A stretch of DNA of 63,522 bases from JdFR-22 sp964534325 (GCA_964534325.1 CAZHOR010000017.1:1-63522); one strand, 5' to 3'. Numbered from the stretch's first letter, positions 50,932-60,024 are shown. Notes: a model not told the origin generated them from the letters alone. Program-made: numbers and translations.

Positions 50932-53007
50932 ATGAATATGAAGTGCGATAAGTGTGAGGGGCGAGGATATGTTCAGGTAGAAAATCAGTGCCATACCTGT
51001 TCCGGCAGCGGAAAGGCTAAGAGCTTTGATCCCAAAGTGACTGCCGAACTCTCTGCTGAGCAGATGGAGATGTTCACCAAGGGGTTGTGCGGTGTGTGCA
51101 GAGGCAGTGGAGTGCTGCTGAGAACGGAGGTCTGCAAGACCTGTAATGGGAGCGGAAAGATGGCCAAATGCAGGATATGCGGTACCAGCATCCCGGGAGG
51201 CGACCTGTGCCAGCAGTGCAGGAAGAAACCTCACGCTTACCAGCTCAAGAACAGCTGCGGGATGGAGGAATTGGAGCCCAATAAGGTTTATGTAGGTACT
51301 GTGACGAGCGTTTCTCCCGTAGGAGGATTCGTCAACCTCAACAAGAGGGTCAGGGGCTTGATACCCAAGAGGAACTCGGGCAAGCTCAACCTATCCGATG
51401 GAGAAGAGGTTGTGGTGAAGGTCTCCAGGATCAGGCCCAATGGGGAGGTCGACCTTGAACTGAATCCCATGAACGATTACCAAGTGGTTGAAGTCTCCAA
51501 AGAAGCTCCTGTAGTTGAAATTTCGGAGATGGAAGGTTATGTGGGCAAGCTGGCGGAGATAAGGGGTAAGGTCAACCACTTGAAGGTCACCGGAGGCCCC
51601 ACCATATTCACCTTACTGGATGAGAGCTCCATAGTCAATGCAGCCGCATTCGAGGACGGGGAGAGAGCTTATCCGGAGATAGATGTAGGCGATTTCGTTA
51701 GAGTTGTGGGGATTGTTAAGAGGAGGCAGGCCAGCCTGCAGATAGAGATATTTGAAATGGAGCGGCTGCTGGGAGAAGAAGCCCACAAGATATCCTCCAG
51801 GATACAGCAGGAGCTGGAAGAGAGATGCAGACCCACAAGAACTGAATTCCTTATGGAGAGCGAGGTGCTGGAAAAACTGAGGCCCGAGATGGAGGAAGTG
51901 GCCAGAGAGCTGAGGAAAGCGGTTTACGAGACCCGACCCATAATCGTCAGGCATCACTGGGATGCCGACGGGATTGTGAGTGGAGTGGCTCTGGAGAAGG
52001 CTCTCAAAAACTTCATCGAGAGAATAGGTTATTCGGATATGCAGTTCCTCGTCAAGAGGAAGGTATCCAGAGCACCCTTCTACGAGCTGGAGGACGTGGT
52101 TAAGGACTTGAGCGAGTCCCTGGAGGATGCGGAGAAGTTCGGAGATAAGATGCCTCTGGTGGTATTGACGGATAATGGGTCTGGAATGGAGGACATCCCT
52201 GCCATAGACCAGTTCCTCACCTTTGGAGCTGAGGTCATAACCGTGGACCACCACTATCCAGATGACGCTGTAGATTCCTACCTCATCCACCACGTCAACC
52301 CCTATAAAGTGGGAGGGGACAGCAACCATAACGCCGGGGTCCTGTGTGTGGAGATAGCCAGAATGGTGGATGAATTGCCCAACCCCCAATTCATGACCGC
52401 AGTGTCAGTTGTGGGGGATAGGAGTACGGGAGAAGTGGAGAAGTGCATTGAGATATCGGGTGCAGATATAGAGGAGTTGAAGAAGACTGCTCTGGCACTG
52501 GAGTACGAGGCATTCTACCTCCGTTTCAGGGCTGCTAGCCAGATAATCCACGAGATACTGGGATTCGGCAGGAAGGACAGACAGAAAAAATTGATAGACA
52601 TACTGTCCGGTTACGCCCGCACAGATATCGAGTCCCAGGTGGAGACGGCGATGGAAGGAGTGAAGGTCCAAAAACTGGGGAACGGAGTGGCACTGGCTGC
52701 CTTGGACATAGAGAACTATGCGAGGAGGTTTACTTTCCCCCCACCCGGGAAGCTGACTGGGGAAGTTCACGACAGGCTGAAGGACGAGTACAGGAATCTT
52801 GTAACCATCGGTTACGGGCCCGACTTCTCCATCATCAGGAGCGAGGGAGTGGAGATGGATATACCCCGACTGGTAAAAGAGCTCCAGCAAGAAATAAACG
52901 CTGGCGTGGAAGGTGGAGGTCATCTGGTAGTAGGGTCCATCAAGTTCATACCCGCCAAAAGAAAGGATGTATTAGCTAAATTGGCCTCGAAGATAGGTGA
53001 ACTTTGA
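50932..53007 (+). CDS. Zinc finger-S1-OB-DHH phosphoesterase (archaeal RecJ-like)
   Basis: 691 residues with four modules. Residues 1-110 have DnaJ-type zinc motifs (CDKCEGRG, CHTCSGSG, CGVCRGSG, CKTCNGSG) and a further C-x2-C ribbon. Residues about 115-180 are an S1 domain (GTVTSVSPVGGFVNLNKRVRGLIP) and 200-275 an OB fold. From about 330 comes a DHH phosphoesterase with HHWDADG, LTDNGSG and DHH, ending in DHHA1 (EGGGHLVVGS). Likely a nuclease or phosphodiesterase acting on nucleic acids. Start 50932 or 50938; no clear ribosome site. Confidence 0.88.
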   Translation: MNMKCDKCEGRGYVQVENQCHTCSGSGKAKSFDPKVTAELSAEQMEMFTKGLCGVCRGSGVLLRTEVCKTCNGSGKMAKCRICGTSIPGGDLCQQCRKKPHAYQLKNSCGMEELEPNKVYVGTVTSVSPVGGFVNLNKRVRGLIPKRNSGKLNLSDGEEVVVKVSRIRPNGEVDLELNPMNDYQVVEVSKEAPVVEISEMEGYVGKLAEIRGKVNHLKVTGGPTIFTLLDESSIVNAAAFEDGERAYPEIDVGDFVRVVGIVKRRQASLQIEIFEMERLLGEEAHKISSRIQQELEERCRPTRTEFLMESEVLEKLRPEMEEVARELRKAVYETRPIIVRHHWDADGIVSGVALEKALKNFIERIGYSDMQFLVKRKVSRAPFYELEDVVKDLSESLEDAEKFGDKMPLVVLTDNGSGMEDIPAIDQFLTFGAEVITVDHHYPDDAVDSYLIHHVNPYKVGGDSNHNAGVLCVEIARMVDELPNPQFMTAVSVVGDRSTGEVEKCIEISGADIEELKKTALALEYEAFYLRFRAASQIIHEILGFGRKDRQKKLIDILSGYARTDIESQVETAMEGVKVQKLGNGVALAALDIENYARRFTFPPPGKLTGEVHDRLKDEYRNLVTIGYGPDFSIIRSEGVEMDIPRLVKELQQEINAGVEGGGHLVVGSIKFIPAKRKDVLAKLASKIGEL

Positions 53008-53108
53008 TTATTTTCAATTTAGACTTTTTCTCGGTTTAATATTTAAAATGTAGTATTTAGTTCAATAGGAAAAAAAGAAATTTATAAACACAATTGAAGA
53101 CAAACATT

Positions 53109-53342
53109 ATGAAATTACCTGTCACTTCAGGCAAATCAATAGTAAAATTTTTATTAAAATATGATTTTATAATTGTTGGGAGGAAAGGGAGCCATATAAG
53201 ATTGAAGAAAAGATCAGGAGATCAAACATATATAGTTATAGTGCCAGATCACTCCGAAATATCAAAAGGAACTCTTATTTCAATTATTAGACAATCAGGG
53301 ATAAATAGAGAAGAATTTGTCAAAGGCTTAAAGAAGATATGA
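53109..53342 (+). CDS. hicA: HicA-type toxin
   Basis: Small mRNA interferase of the HicA/YcfA family, 77 residues from ATG 53109. The dsRBD-like core has the catalytic His in GRKGSHIRL, and the C terminus is GTLISIIRQSGINREEFV. A TATA-like AAATTTATAAAC lies about 26 bases upstream, so it is leaderless; an upstream TTG at 53094 is unlikely. Paired with the HicB-like gene 45 bases downstream. Confidence 0.88.
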   Translation: MKLPVTSGKSIVKFLLKYDFIIVGRKGSHIRLKKRSGDQTYIVIVPDHSEISKGTLISIIRQSGINREEFVKGLKKI

Positions 53343-53387
53343 GAAATGTGCTAAATTTTAAATAATCTTGATGAATGAAGTTTAATA

Positions 53388-53615
53388 ATGGTTAAACTCA
53401 CTGCTGTTATTAAAAAAGACCAGGATACTCGAGTATATTCTGCATGGTGTCCTGAGGTTGATGTTGCCAGTCAGGGAGAGAGTATGGAAAAAGCTCTGGA
53501 AAATCTAAAAGAGGCTCTTGAGCTCTATTTCGAAGATGAAGACACAGAAAGCTATTCCGATGAAGTTATGGTTACTGTGGTAGATATTCCTGATAAAGCT
53601 GAAGTAAAAACTTAA
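53388..53615 (+). CDS. hicB: HicB-type antitoxin
   Basis: 75-residue HicB-like antitoxin: a partial RNase H-like fold with YSAWCPEVDVASQGESMEKALENLKEALELY. No C-terminal DNA-binding domain is present, so it probably does not repress transcription alone. A TTTTAAATAATC box about 27 bases upstream could give it its own promoter, in addition to read-through from hicA. Confidence 0.88.
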   Translation: MVKLTAVIKKDQDTRVYSAWCPEVDVASQGESMEKALENLKEALELYFEDEDTESYSDEVMVTVVDIPDKAEVKT

Positions 53616-53758
53616 GTCTGAGCTATTTGCCTATCCTTGCCTACCATAAGTATCTGAAATAAACTGGTTGAAGGTAGCAATCTTTTTATTCCCCCTTTCT
53701 GCATAGCCACCAGATTGGTTGATAATTGGGACTGGCAGAGGCATTGATGGTGAAGAGT

Positions 53759-55144
53759 ATGAGATTGGTCATGAAATTCGGTGGGACGAGTGTGAAGGAC
53801 GGGGAGAGTATTCTCCATTGTGCGCAGCTGGTGAAGAAGTTCGCTGCGGAGAATGAGGTAGTTGTTACTACTTCTGCTATGGCCGGCGTAACGGATTTCT
53901 TGCTGGAAGCTGCGGAGAAATGTTATTCCAATCCTTCTCCGGGTTACATTAAGGTTTCTGTTGCGGAGCTGGCCAAGAAGCATTATGATGCCATCAATGT
54001 TGCTGTGTCGGAGGAGTACAGGCCCAAGGTCATCTCCGCCATCGAGCGTTTGATGGATGAGCTGGAGAAAGTCCTGCTGGGTATCACCTATCTGGGTGAG
54101 CTGACCAAGAGGAGTGAGGATTATATTGTCTCTTTTGGGGAAAGACTGTGCGCCCCCATTCTCTCTGCTACGCTGCTCTCTCTGAGTGTGGATTCGGTTG
54201 CCCTCACCGGTGGGGATGCAGGGATCATCACCGACGGGAATTTCGGGAGAGCGAAGCCTATTTCCGATGTCAACAGCATAATCGAGAGCAGGCTGGGCCC
54301 CCTCCTGACCATCAAGAAGACCGTTCCCGTGGTATCAGGATTTATGGGGACCACACAGGACGGCAGTATCACTACTCTGGGCAGGGGTGGAAGCGATCTC
54401 ACTGCTACCCTATTGGGTGCTGCCCTCAACTCGGATGAAGTGTGGCTGTGGAAGGAGGTCGCGGGAGTGATGACCACCGACCCCAAGATCGTTCCCGAGG
54501 CCAAGCTAATACCGCAAGTATCCTATCTGGAGGCCATGGAGCTATCCCACTTCGGAGCAAAGATACTGCATCCCAGGGCTCTGGAGCCCGTGATGGCCAA
54601 AAAGATACCAGTGAGGATAAAGAACACCTACGACCCCGATGCACCCGGGACAGTCATCAAGGAGGAAACCAAATCCGCCAGAGAGATAGTTAAGGCCCTC
54701 AGCTTGATAGAAAAGATAGCGGTGATCAACGTCAGTGGAGCAGGCCTTAGTTTCGCGGATATAATGGCAGAGGTCTTCAAGAAGTTATCTGAGGCAAGAG
54801 TCAGGGTTATCATGCTCTCTCAGAGCTCATCTGAGCTCAGCCTGTCCATAGTTGTGGACCAATCAGACCTCAGGAGAGCTATGAGGGCTCTGAAGAGCAT
54901 CCAGAACGGGGTGAGAGTCACCAAGATGGAAGATATCGCCGTCATCAGTGCCGTAGGAGCAGGCATGGCAGGTACCAGAGGCGTAGCCGGAAGAATATTC
55001 TCTGCCCTGGGAGAGAGCGACATAAACGTTATAATGATAAGTCAGAGCGTGTCTGAATACAACATATCGTTCGTTGTGGACAAGGACAGCTGCAACGATG
55101 CCCTGAGAGTGATACACAGAGAATTCAAACTATCCCAAAGCTGA
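53759..55144 (+). CDS. lysC: Aspartate kinase
   Basis: Phosphorylates aspartate, first step to Lys, Met and Thr. The N terminus MRLVMKFGGTSVKDGESI has the KFGGTS motif. GGSDLTATLLGAAL and GVMTTDP follow. Two C-terminal ACT domains (about 310-390 and 395-460) mean feedback control. I chose ATG 53759, with GGTGA six bases upstream; ATG 53747 is also possible. 461 residues. Single gene. Confidence 0.94.
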   Translation: MRLVMKFGGTSVKDGESILHCAQLVKKFAAENEVVVTTSAMAGVTDFLLEAAEKCYSNPSPGYIKVSVAELAKKHYDAINVAVSEEYRPKVISAIERLMDELEKVLLGITYLGELTKRSEDYIVSFGERLCAPILSATLLSLSVDSVALTGGDAGIITDGNFGRAKPISDVNSIIESRLGPLLTIKKTVPVVSGFMGTTQDGSITTLGRGGSDLTATLLGAALNSDEVWLWKEVAGVMTTDPKIVPEAKLIPQVSYLEAMELSHFGAKILHPRALEPVMAKKIPVRIKNTYDPDAPGTVIKEETKSAREIVKALSLIEKIAVINVSGAGLSFADIMAEVFKKLSEARVRVIMLSQSSSELSLSIVVDQSDLRRAMRALKSIQNGVRVTKMEDIAVISAVGAGMAGTRGVAGRIFSALGESDINVIMISQSVSEYNISFVVDKDSCNDALRVIHREFKLSQS

Positions 55145-55218
55145 ACAGAGTTACAGCTTTACTTTTGAATGCTGAAATAAAACGGTAAAATAAAATAATT
55201 GAATATCGGAGAAGCAGG

Positions 55219-55575
55219 TTATTTGCGGTAGAGCTCTCCGATGTCAAAGTTTATTTCGTTGCTTATTGTTTCTACGACTTCTCCCAGCACTTCCATGAAT
55301 TTGCTGTAGGAGTCGCCCAGGCTGACCATTGAATCCTTTTCCTTCAGCTTCTCCTGAATGTCGGTCAGCTCGTTCACCAGCTCTTGATCGACTTCTCCGG
55401 ACTGTCTTTTGGAAATAAAATCCTGCTGCTTATTTTGGAACTCTGAAAGTAATTCTTGAGCCTCAGAATCCTGCTTGAACGTTTCTTCCTTCTCTTTCAT
55501 TTCCTTATATTCTTCTGTTGCTTTGATCTCTGAAGCAAGATCAACAGCTTTTTCTTTAATAGTATCAGAAACCAT
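55219..55575 (-). CDS. YlbF/YheA-family helical protein
   Basis: 118 residues, almost entirely helical (KEKAVDLASEIKATEEYKEMKEKE...), matching YlbF/YheA (Com_YlbF) proteins that form helical bundles. In bacteria some support RNA processing; the archaeal role is unknown. AGGTGAT lies six bases before the ATG. Confidence 0.8.
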   Translation of the reverse strand: MVSDTIKEKAVDLASEIKATEEYKEMKEKEETFKQDSEAQELLSEFQNKQQDFISKRQSGEVDQELVNELTDIQEKLKEKDSMVSLGDSYSKFMEVLGEVVETISNEINFDIGELYRK

Positions 55576-56205
55576 AATCGAATCACCTTTTTTTCTTCAA
55601 ACCTAATTTACACCTTATTTTAGTTTTTCCCCGGGCCTTAGAAAAATAATTGAGCTGAGATAAATTTAGATCCGAGCAGGAGAGCTATAGGAAAAGCCTT
55701 GTCGGGAGGGGTATGGTTTTCAGGAGTTGTTGTGAAGTAAGAAGTGGATAGATTATGGTGATAACAGCTTGCTGGTGTCGAAAGTGAGTATGGGTGCAGA
55801 TCTGGATAATGGTGTGGTGGCGTTGCGTATGGCCATCACAGAGAGAGGGATAGGAGAAACCGTTGAGGGTAGGAGATGGTGTGATGTGGTATCAGAAAAA
55901 TGGGAATATACTCGGGTATATACTCGGTATAGAAATGGTGTGGACCTGCAGGTGATTGCCTGTGGTGAGAACAAAAAAGAAGGAAGTCAAAATGCAACTG
56001 CTTGGCCGTTATTCTTTATTAAGGGGCAGGAACGGATTTATCTGCTGTTCATCAAGATATGTGAGCGTTTGATGGTGTTTTTCTTAAACTCTAGTAAATC
56101 TTTTTTATAATCTAAAAATTAATGAGTGGTTACAGCTTTAGGTTATAGCTTTTTAGCAGAAGGTTTATATACTATACTAATGAAGGAATCTTGGGGGTGA
56201 ATTCA
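55576..56205. other. Region of uncertain coding, possible gene remnant at 55769-56110
   Basis: 630 bases upstream of the decayed ferredoxin gene. A plus-strand frame of 113 codons is open (55769-56110; LDNGVVALRMAITERGIGETVEG), but it has no ribosome site, no family match and a composition that falls off at its 3' end. A minus-strand frame overlaps it. I regard it as a possible fragment of a lost gene. Near 56166 a TTTATATAC stretch is the likely promoter of the gene fragment at 56206. Confidence 0.3.
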
Positions 56206-56352
56206 TTGGCTGAAATCAAAGTTGACCGTGATTTATGTGATGGATGTAGCGAATACCTGAGCGTGTTTTCTCGGCATGTATACGAGCTGGATGATGAGGG
56301 AAAAGCGTTCGCTTCCGGCCCGGAGGATTGTGAAGAGGATCGTTCTGGGTAG
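56206..56352 (+). pseudogene. Degenerate ferredoxin
   Basis: TTG 56206 follows GGGGGTGA by five bases and encodes MAEIKVDRDLCDGCSEYLSV...HVYELDDEGKAFASGPEDCEEDR, clearly derived from a small ferredoxin (VDxxxCxGCxxC..CP..FELDDEGKA..PExCEEC). Only the first two cysteines of the first cluster motif remain, and the frame stops after 48 residues. A shifted frame downstream still contains Cys codons (TCCGCCTGTTGTGTG), probably the second cluster motif. No functional Fe-S cluster is expected. Confidence 0.65.
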
Positions 56353-56404
56353 AGACGTGTCCGCCTGTTGTGTGGGTGGATGTGCGCGAGCAGGAAATAA
56401 ATAT

Positions 56405-56432
56405 AAAACATAAAATATAAAATATAAAATAT
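56405..56432 (+). repeat. AT-rich tandem repeat (7-bp unit)
   Basis: Four contiguous 7-base units, AAAACAT then three AAAATAT. They end 22 bases before the ATG of the Lrp-type gene and provide several overlapping TATA-like boxes at promoter distance. Copy-number change would alter that promoter. Confidence 0.7.
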
Positions 56433-56454
56433 AATCGGGATAGTTGATGTAAAT

Positions 56455-57027
56455 ATGCCAGGTCTTTTTGAATTGGATGATAAAGATAAGATAATACTGG
56501 AGATACTGGAGGATGACCCTGAGGCCTCTCAGGACAGGATAGCCAAACTGACCGGACTTTCTCAGCCCTCTGTGGGTGCCAGGATCAAGAAAATGAAGGA
56601 GAGGGGCATAGTTAATCACAGCTATGGGGTCAACATAAAGGAGCCCGGACTCTATATCTTGAAAGTGGATGTCAAGTGCAGGCAGCCCAGAGACCTCCTT
56701 AAACTGTTCGATGGCTGTCCATTCTTCCTCAACGGCTTCATAGTGGCGGGCAACATGAATTTGACCATGATGTTCATCTGTGAGGATCTCTCCACTCTGG
56801 AGGCGATAGTTGACCAGCACGTCAGACCCAGTTCGGATGTGCACGATATTGACGTAGGAATTATGGTCAGGGCCGAAAGGGATACAGTAGTCCCCATGAG
56901 GATACACGTGGAGCCAGCCAAGAAGTCGCCATGCGGTTCCAACTGCGGCACCTGCGATTACTGGACGGATAAGATATGTCTGGGATGCCCCATCACGGGC
57001 CACTACAGAGGCAAAGTGTGGAGATAA
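56455..57027 (+). CDS. Lrp/AsnC-type regulator with Cys-rich C terminus
   Basis: 190 residues. Residues 1-60 are the Lrp helix-turn-helix (KIILEILEDDPEASQDRIAKL, then LSQPSVGARIKKMKERGI). A RAM-like middle domain follows. The end CGSNCGTCDYWTDKICLGCP-x-T-x-HYRG has five cysteines able to bind a metal or Fe-S cluster, making a redox or metal sensor plausible. The promoter includes a tandem AT repeat. Monocistronic; targets unknown. Confidence 0.85.
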   Translation: MPGLFELDDKDKIILEILEDDPEASQDRIAKLTGLSQPSVGARIKKMKERGIVNHSYGVNIKEPGLYILKVDVKCRQPRDLLKLFDGCPFFLNGFIVAGNMNLTMMFICEDLSTLEAIVDQHVRPSSDVHDIDVGIMVRAERDTVVPMRIHVEPAKKSPCGSNCGTCDYWTDKICLGCPITGHYRGKVWR

Positions 57028-57065
57028 CGGAATAGGGTAGAATAGGCAATAGATACCGGTAATCT

Positions 57066-57878
57066 TTATTCCTTATCCGAATCCTTTTCAGGGTCCGAGA
57101 AGAGCATGGGGAGTATGAGTCCTGTGGAGAATCCTGCGTAGTGTGAGGGAATGTTTATGGCGAATTTATCGTAAAATATCTCCGGAGGGAACATTGCCTG
57201 CACGCCTATCTGGTAGAGCACCAGCCACACCAGTATTATTGCCAGATGTTTTTTCTCCAGAAAGGAGTTCTGGGTGGAGAAAATGAAGGCCAATATACAT
57301 AGGAGGAACAACAGGGCGCTGGGGAGGAAGTAGCCGTATATTGCTGGTACGAAGGCTACTCCAAAAGCGAATATGGCCAGAAAGGCCGAATTCTTTTCTG
57401 CATTAAGTGAAATGAGGTAGAGGATTATGCTTGATCCGAAAAGGCCTATGGCCGCAGAAGTGATGGTGGAGAACCCGTATATGTGAAGATTCCCCAGGGG
57501 AGGATAGACCTGACTGGCTAAGACCCAGGAAAGCGAGCCGAGAAGAGGAGCCAAAACCAGCACTATGGCGTAGGATTTCCAGAACATGGGTTTGCGGTCG
57601 GTTTTAACGAAGGTAATGTATGCCGCCAGAACAAAGATGAGGTAAATGACCAGGCTGGAGCTCAAGTGCTGGAAAGTGAAATGAACGAAGTGAGACGCGT
57701 ACAGGTGAAACAAGTTAAATGAGCCCGGTATGAAGGCCAGAGACTCTCTGACAGTGGTTTCTACGTTGAATACCAGCAGGGAGATAAGAGCAGGAATAAG
57801 GAGCCATAGAAGACCGGGAATGTTCTCATAAGCCTCATGAGGCCAGCTCCTTACTTCCTGGGTTAGAACCGAAGCCAT
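57066..57878 (-). CDS. Rhomboid-like intramembrane protease
   Basis: 270 residues with about seven membrane helices. HLYASHFVHFTFQHLSSSL resembles the rhomboid second-helix region, YGFSTITSAAIGLFG holds a G-x-S for the catalytic Ser, and SHYAGFSTGLILP holds the H-x-x-G-x-x-x-G for the catalytic His. The family match is remote but the dyad motifs are in the right order and helices. Substrates unknown. Confidence 0.7.
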   Translation of the reverse strand: MASVLTQEVRSWPHEAYENIPGLLWLLIPALISLLVFNVETTVRESLAFIPGSFNLFHLYASHFVHFTFQHLSSSLVIYLIFVLAAYITFVKTDRKPMFWKSYAIVLVLAPLLGSLSWVLASQVYPPLGNLHIYGFSTITSAAIGLFGSSIILYLISLNAEKNSAFLAIFAFGVAFVPAIYGYFLPSALLFLLCILAFIFSTQNSFLEKKHLAIILVWLVLYQIGVQAMFPPEIFYDKFAINIPSHYAGFSTGLILPMLFSDPEKDSDKE

Positions 57879-57989
57879 ATTCCAATATTATTATATGTCA
57901 TACTTATGCTTTCCTGAAAAACCATTTCCTGTTGATTATCGAATTGAACCATAGATAGTTTTTTTAATTCCCCATGAAAATGAAAATAA

Positions 57990-58901
57990 GTGAGAGTTCT
58001 TATTACTGGTGGATGCGGATTCATAGGGTCTAACCTCGCTGAGGAATTAATGGAGACTCATGAAGTAGTCATTTTAGATAATCTTGTTACTGGCGACCTC
58101 GATAATATTGAGGGGCTGGATGTGGAGTTTGTGGAGGGGGATATAACCGATCTGCAGCTATTACAGAGTCTGTTCCAGGATATGGATTATGTTTTGCATC
58201 AGGCTGCTGTGGTGAGCGTTCCGGAGAGCATCAAGGATCCCTTGAAGGCTAACGAGGTTAACGCAAGGGGGACTCTGAACGTGCTCATGGCGGCCAGGGA
58301 TAATGGGGTGAGGAAGGTGGTCAACGCCTCTTCTTGCGCGGTTTATGGGGATACGGATGAGCTGCCCATAACTGAGGATGTGATGCCGAACCCGAAGTCC
58401 CCGTATGCGGTGACCAAGTTGACCGCCGAATACTATTGTAATGTTTTTACCGAGCTATACGGGTTGGGAACCGCTTCCCTGAGATATTTTAACGTTTATG
58501 GGCCCAGGCAGGACCCCCAATCGGATTATGCGGCTGCCATACCCAAGTTCATTACCAGGGCTTTGAGTGGAGAGAACCCCGTGATATTTGGGGATGGAGA
58601 GCAGACTAGGGACTTCGTTTACGTCAAGGACGTGGTGAAGGCGAATATAATGGCCATGGAGAGCGAGGAGAGCGGAGTATTCAATGTTGCTACGGGTAGG
58701 AAGGTGTCTGTTAACGAGCTGGCTTCACTGATAATCGAATTGTCGGGTAATGATCTGAGCCCGGTTTATGATGAGCCCCGGGAGGGGGATATTGTGCACT
58801 CTTATGGGGATGCCAGCAAGATAAAGGAGAAAATAGGTTTTGAGGCTTCTTATGGGGTTGAGGATGGGTTGAGGGAGACCATGGGATGGTTTAAAGAATA
58901 G
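57990..58901 (+). CDS. NAD-dependent sugar epimerase/dehydratase (UDP-glucose 4-epimerase-like)
   Basis: 303-residue extended SDR enzyme. Rossmann motif GGCGFIGSNL, then SSCAVYGD and the catalytic YAVTK, and the late RDFVYVKDVVKA. Closest by pattern to archaeal UDP-glucose or UDP-GlcNAc 4-epimerases; the exact sugar is not predictable. Start GTG 57990. It may feed glycosylation together with the GlcNAc-phosphotransferase at the window's end. Confidence 0.87.
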   Translation: MRVLITGGCGFIGSNLAEELMETHEVVILDNLVTGDLDNIEGLDVEFVEGDITDLQLLQSLFQDMDYVLHQAAVVSVPESIKDPLKANEVNARGTLNVLMAARDNGVRKVVNASSCAVYGDTDELPITEDVMPNPKSPYAVTKLTAEYYCNVFTELYGLGTASLRYFNVYGPRQDPQSDYAAAIPKFITRALSGENPVIFGDGEQTRDFVYVKDVVKANIMAMESEESGVFNVATGRKVSVNELASLIIELSGNDLSPVYDEPREGDIVHSYGDASKIKEKIGFEASYGVEDGLRETMGWFKE

Positions 58902-58963
58902 AATGGTAATTTTGTTGGTGAGTGGTGGAAGAATTATATAAAATTAAAAGATTTTAATGTGAC

Positions 58964-59095
58964 GTGAGGAAAATTGAATATGAAAGCCAAAATTATGTTG
59001 ATAACGTAAAGGTTGAGGAATATAAAGGGTATGTTCCTAAGATAGAATCCTTTGCTTTAGTATTCAATATGGGTATATACAGAAAATTTTGTTAA
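58964..59095 (+). CDS. Possible 43-residue leaderless ORF or gene remnant
   Basis: GTG 58964 lies about 28 bases after ATTATATAAAATT, a good TATA box. The 43 codons (VRKIEYESQNYVDNVKVEEY...) end at TAA 59093-59095. No family recognised. It abuts the convergent PIN toxin gene, so it may be a remnant. The promoter position is the only real support. Confidence 0.25.
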   Translation: MRKIEYESQNYVDNVKVEEYKGYVPKIESFALVFNMGIYRKFC

Positions 59096-59115
59096 ATCTG
59101 CGAGGCGTGTTTTCT

Positions 59116-59622
59116 CTAGTCACCAATTCTTCTTAGGATTTTGGCGTAAAGATCGGTAGAACAGTACCATCCATTCTCTATCATCCTATCTACCGTTTCT
59201 CTAGCATCCTCCTTACTAATCATACCCTCTTTTAGTAGCGAGAAGATAAGGTGGATTGTGCCTCTGCATTGTATGCCTTCAGCCTCAGCGATTCTTCTTG
59301 CGTAATCTTCATCCATTATGGCGGTACCATCTCTTTCTCTAGCTAAAACAAGAACCTCTACGTCCGCTTGACTTAAATTCTCGTTATCTTTAAGTTTGTT
59401 ATAAAGTTCAGATCCACCTGCATTCTCTATTTTGAAAAATCCCTCATCAACCAATCTCTCGATTACTAGTGCATCCGGTTTTCCCCGATCTTTACCCTTA
59501 ACCACTACTTCTTCGAATACATTTCGTGGTATGATTAGTTCCTTATCTATTCTCTCCAGTAAATAGAGCTTATTAACTTTAGCCAGGTAAATAAGAGTGG
59601 TGGCATCAAAAAAGAGGATCAT
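59116..59622 (-). CDS. PIN-domain toxin (DUF3368 type)
   Basis: 168-residue PIN ribonuclease. First acidic position in MILFFDATTLIYLAKV, then VFEEVVV, SQADVEVLVLA and the last acidic pair in MDEDYARRIAEAEG, so the catalytic acids are present. Its ATG overlaps the antitoxin stop (ATGA). An intact counterpart of the truncated toxin at 14685-14918. Confidence 0.85.
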   Translation of the reverse strand: MILFFDATTLIYLAKVNKLYLLERIDKELIIPRNVFEEVVVKGKDRGKPDALVIERLVDEGFFKIENAGGSELYNKLKDNENLSQADVEVLVLARERDGTAIMDEDYARRIAEAEGIQCRGTIHLIFSLLKEGMISKEDARETVDRMIENGWYCSTDLYAKILRRIGD

Positions 59623-59903
59623 TCAAGATCTTTCAGAACCCGTTCGTCTTTAATCCAGGTTATCTTTTTGTCCTTGATAAGCTCTGCAAAATCCCAGACA
59701 TTCATACCAGCGATTTCTGCTGCCTTTAAAAACGATATTTTTCCCTCTGAAAGCTTTTTTAATGCTTTTTCTTTCTTCCACTCTTTAACTGCGATAGACA
59801 GTAGTTTCCTTACGGCAACACTTCTTTCAAGACCTTCTTCAGCAACAAATTCTTGTATATCTTTTTCAAGGTCTTTGGCTATTCTTGCGGAAATCACAGG
59901 CAT
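59619..59903 (-). CDS. UPF0175-type antitoxin
   Basis: 94 residues from ATG 59903. An N-terminal ribbon-helix-helix-like part (MPVISARIAKDLEKDIQEFV) is followed by the UPF0175 segment (ALKKLSEGKISFLKAAEIAGMNVWDFAELI). The upstream frame to 60041 is open but crosses the operators and has no family match. Inverted repeats with TATACAA halves sit just upstream, suggesting autorepression through the ribbon-helix-helix. Confidence 0.85.
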   Translation of the reverse strand: MPVISARIAKDLEKDIQEFVAEEGLERSVAVRKLLSIAVKEWKKEKALKKLSEGKISFLKAAEIAGMNVWDFAELIKDKKITWIKDERVLKDLE

Positions 59904-59911
59904 AGTATACA

Positions 59912-59930
59912 TTGTATAATAAGTATACAA
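59912..59930. promoter_or_regulatory. Operator-like inverted repeat ahead of the UPF0175/PIN module
   Basis: TTGTATAATAAGTATACAA is a perfect 7-bp inverted repeat (TTGTATA/TATACAA) with five central bases, starting nine bases upstream of the antitoxin ATG and overlapping the expected promoter. Confidence 0.6.
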
Positions 59931-60024
59931 AAATGTTTTGGTTTTAATGTAAGTAGGAAAAAGACAGAGATATTGTAAGTGTTCTCTTCGCCCAGATTGT
60001 CGATTAGCATCCATTTTTTTACTG

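Noticed and set aside
51613..52389. 258-codon minus-strand ORF inside the DHH phosphoesterase gene
   Set aside because: Overlaps the DHH catalytic region on the opposite strand; no family match.
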